From the NCBI GenBank assembly GCA_964020085.1, contig OZ026601.1, positions 2,700,901 to 2,764,900 of the forward strand: a DNA stretch of 64,000 bases. Reading direction: 5' to 3'. The position numbers were made by a program, and so were the translations under genes. Positions 63,621 to 64,000 of this stretch are shown here, piece by piece. How positions within the stretch are numbered: position 1 is the first letter of the stretch; each line of letters opens with the position of its first letter. The DNA comes from Micromussa lordhowensis (lineage: Eukaryota > Cnidaria > Anthozoa > Scleractinia > Lobophylliidae). A model generated the notes under the pieces. The model worked only from the letters and a program-made list of their open reading frames with translations. It did not search any database and was not told the DNA's origin.

Positions 63621-64000
63621 TATTATTTTTTTCCAAGAGGGCACGGTAACGAATCCTGTAATCTGATTGGTTCTTAGCGCGGTCCGGATTTTCCTATCTC
63701 TGACCACGGTCACGGTAACGGCGGGAAACAGCGCGGGTGAAATTGTCATGTTCAGCTAGGTTTCGTGAATGAACTAGCGGTAATCGTCGATCTTTTCCCT
63801 TTTTACACTTCCATGGACGATTAATCAACGGAAGTTTACCTCTGGCCACTTTTAAATAACAAGGAAGGTCACTGTAAGTAGATTTAATTGAGTGTTTTCT
63901 AGCCCTGAGAGTTTGTGTGGTTGGTTGTAGCTCGGCGTTGTAATGGCGCGTAATTCTGTGTTTTTCACCGCACAATTTTAAGCTAACAGAAGTCAAATGC
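63621..64000. other. Sequence beyond the array, nothing recognised
   Basis: It has a different texture from the array (for example 'gacggtcacggtaacggcgg' type direct repeats of 'cacggtaacg' near 63643 and 63708). No tRNA, TIR or protein family recognised. An exon of a neighbouring gene could start beyond the window. Confidence 0.4.

Overview
The window is eukaryotic genomic DNA, most likely from an anthozoan cnidarian, probably a stony coral. The evidence is a single-exon Twist-type bHLH gene, eukaryotic nuclear tRNA genes with split internal promoters and no encoded CCA, two families of APE-endonuclease LINEs, a degenerate THAP/SWIM gene of a kind I associate with coral genomes, and many short inverted-repeat transposons. 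No species can be named from the sequence alone.

Layout. Positions 1-2000 hold twist (CDS 657-1070) with its flanks. Positions 2000-7500 are AT-rich and I recognise nothing in them. From about 7.5 kb to 63.6 kb the window is one large, degenerating tandem array. Its unit carries tRNA-Cys(GCA) on the plus strand, a short inverted-repeat block, a second tRNA-Cys-like copy, tRNA-Gly(GCC) on the minus strand, a decapitated tRNA-Cys remnant and often a second tRNA-Gly. I count 26 tRNA-Gly loci (9 identical over 71 nt) and 29 tRNA-Cys loci with at least part of the gene beyond the D-arm (6 identical over 72 nt), plus 9 short tRNA-Cys heads. Cys and Gly genes converge. The array has been invaded repeatedly: a THAP/SWIM-bearing element (10.9-12.9 kb), PIF/Harbinger-like, TTAA-target, TA-target and hAT-like MITEs, and five LINE copies.

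The LINEs fall in two families. Family A (full-length copy 49439-55110, 3' fragment 19463-19883) has intact ORF1 and ORF2. The full-length copy interrupts a tRNA-Cys gene just before its anticodon stem, and the fragment sits a few bases upstream of another. The full-length copy is flanked by a 546-bp direct repeat of the target and begins with 22 nt matching the middle of a tRNA-Lys. Family B (29731-33765 plus, 38517-43242 minus, 60822-61896 plus) carries an exact tRNA T-arm-shaped hairpin in its 3' UTR. Thus tRNA sequence recurs as array unit, as LINE target, as a LINE 5' end and as a LINE 3' UTR motif. That recurrence is the most unusual aspect of the window.

Most apparent short ORFs in the array are translations of tRNA genes or their spacers and are not proteins. 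Status calls (intact or pseudogene) rest on stem pairing and conserved-base inspection by eye, not on a covariance model.
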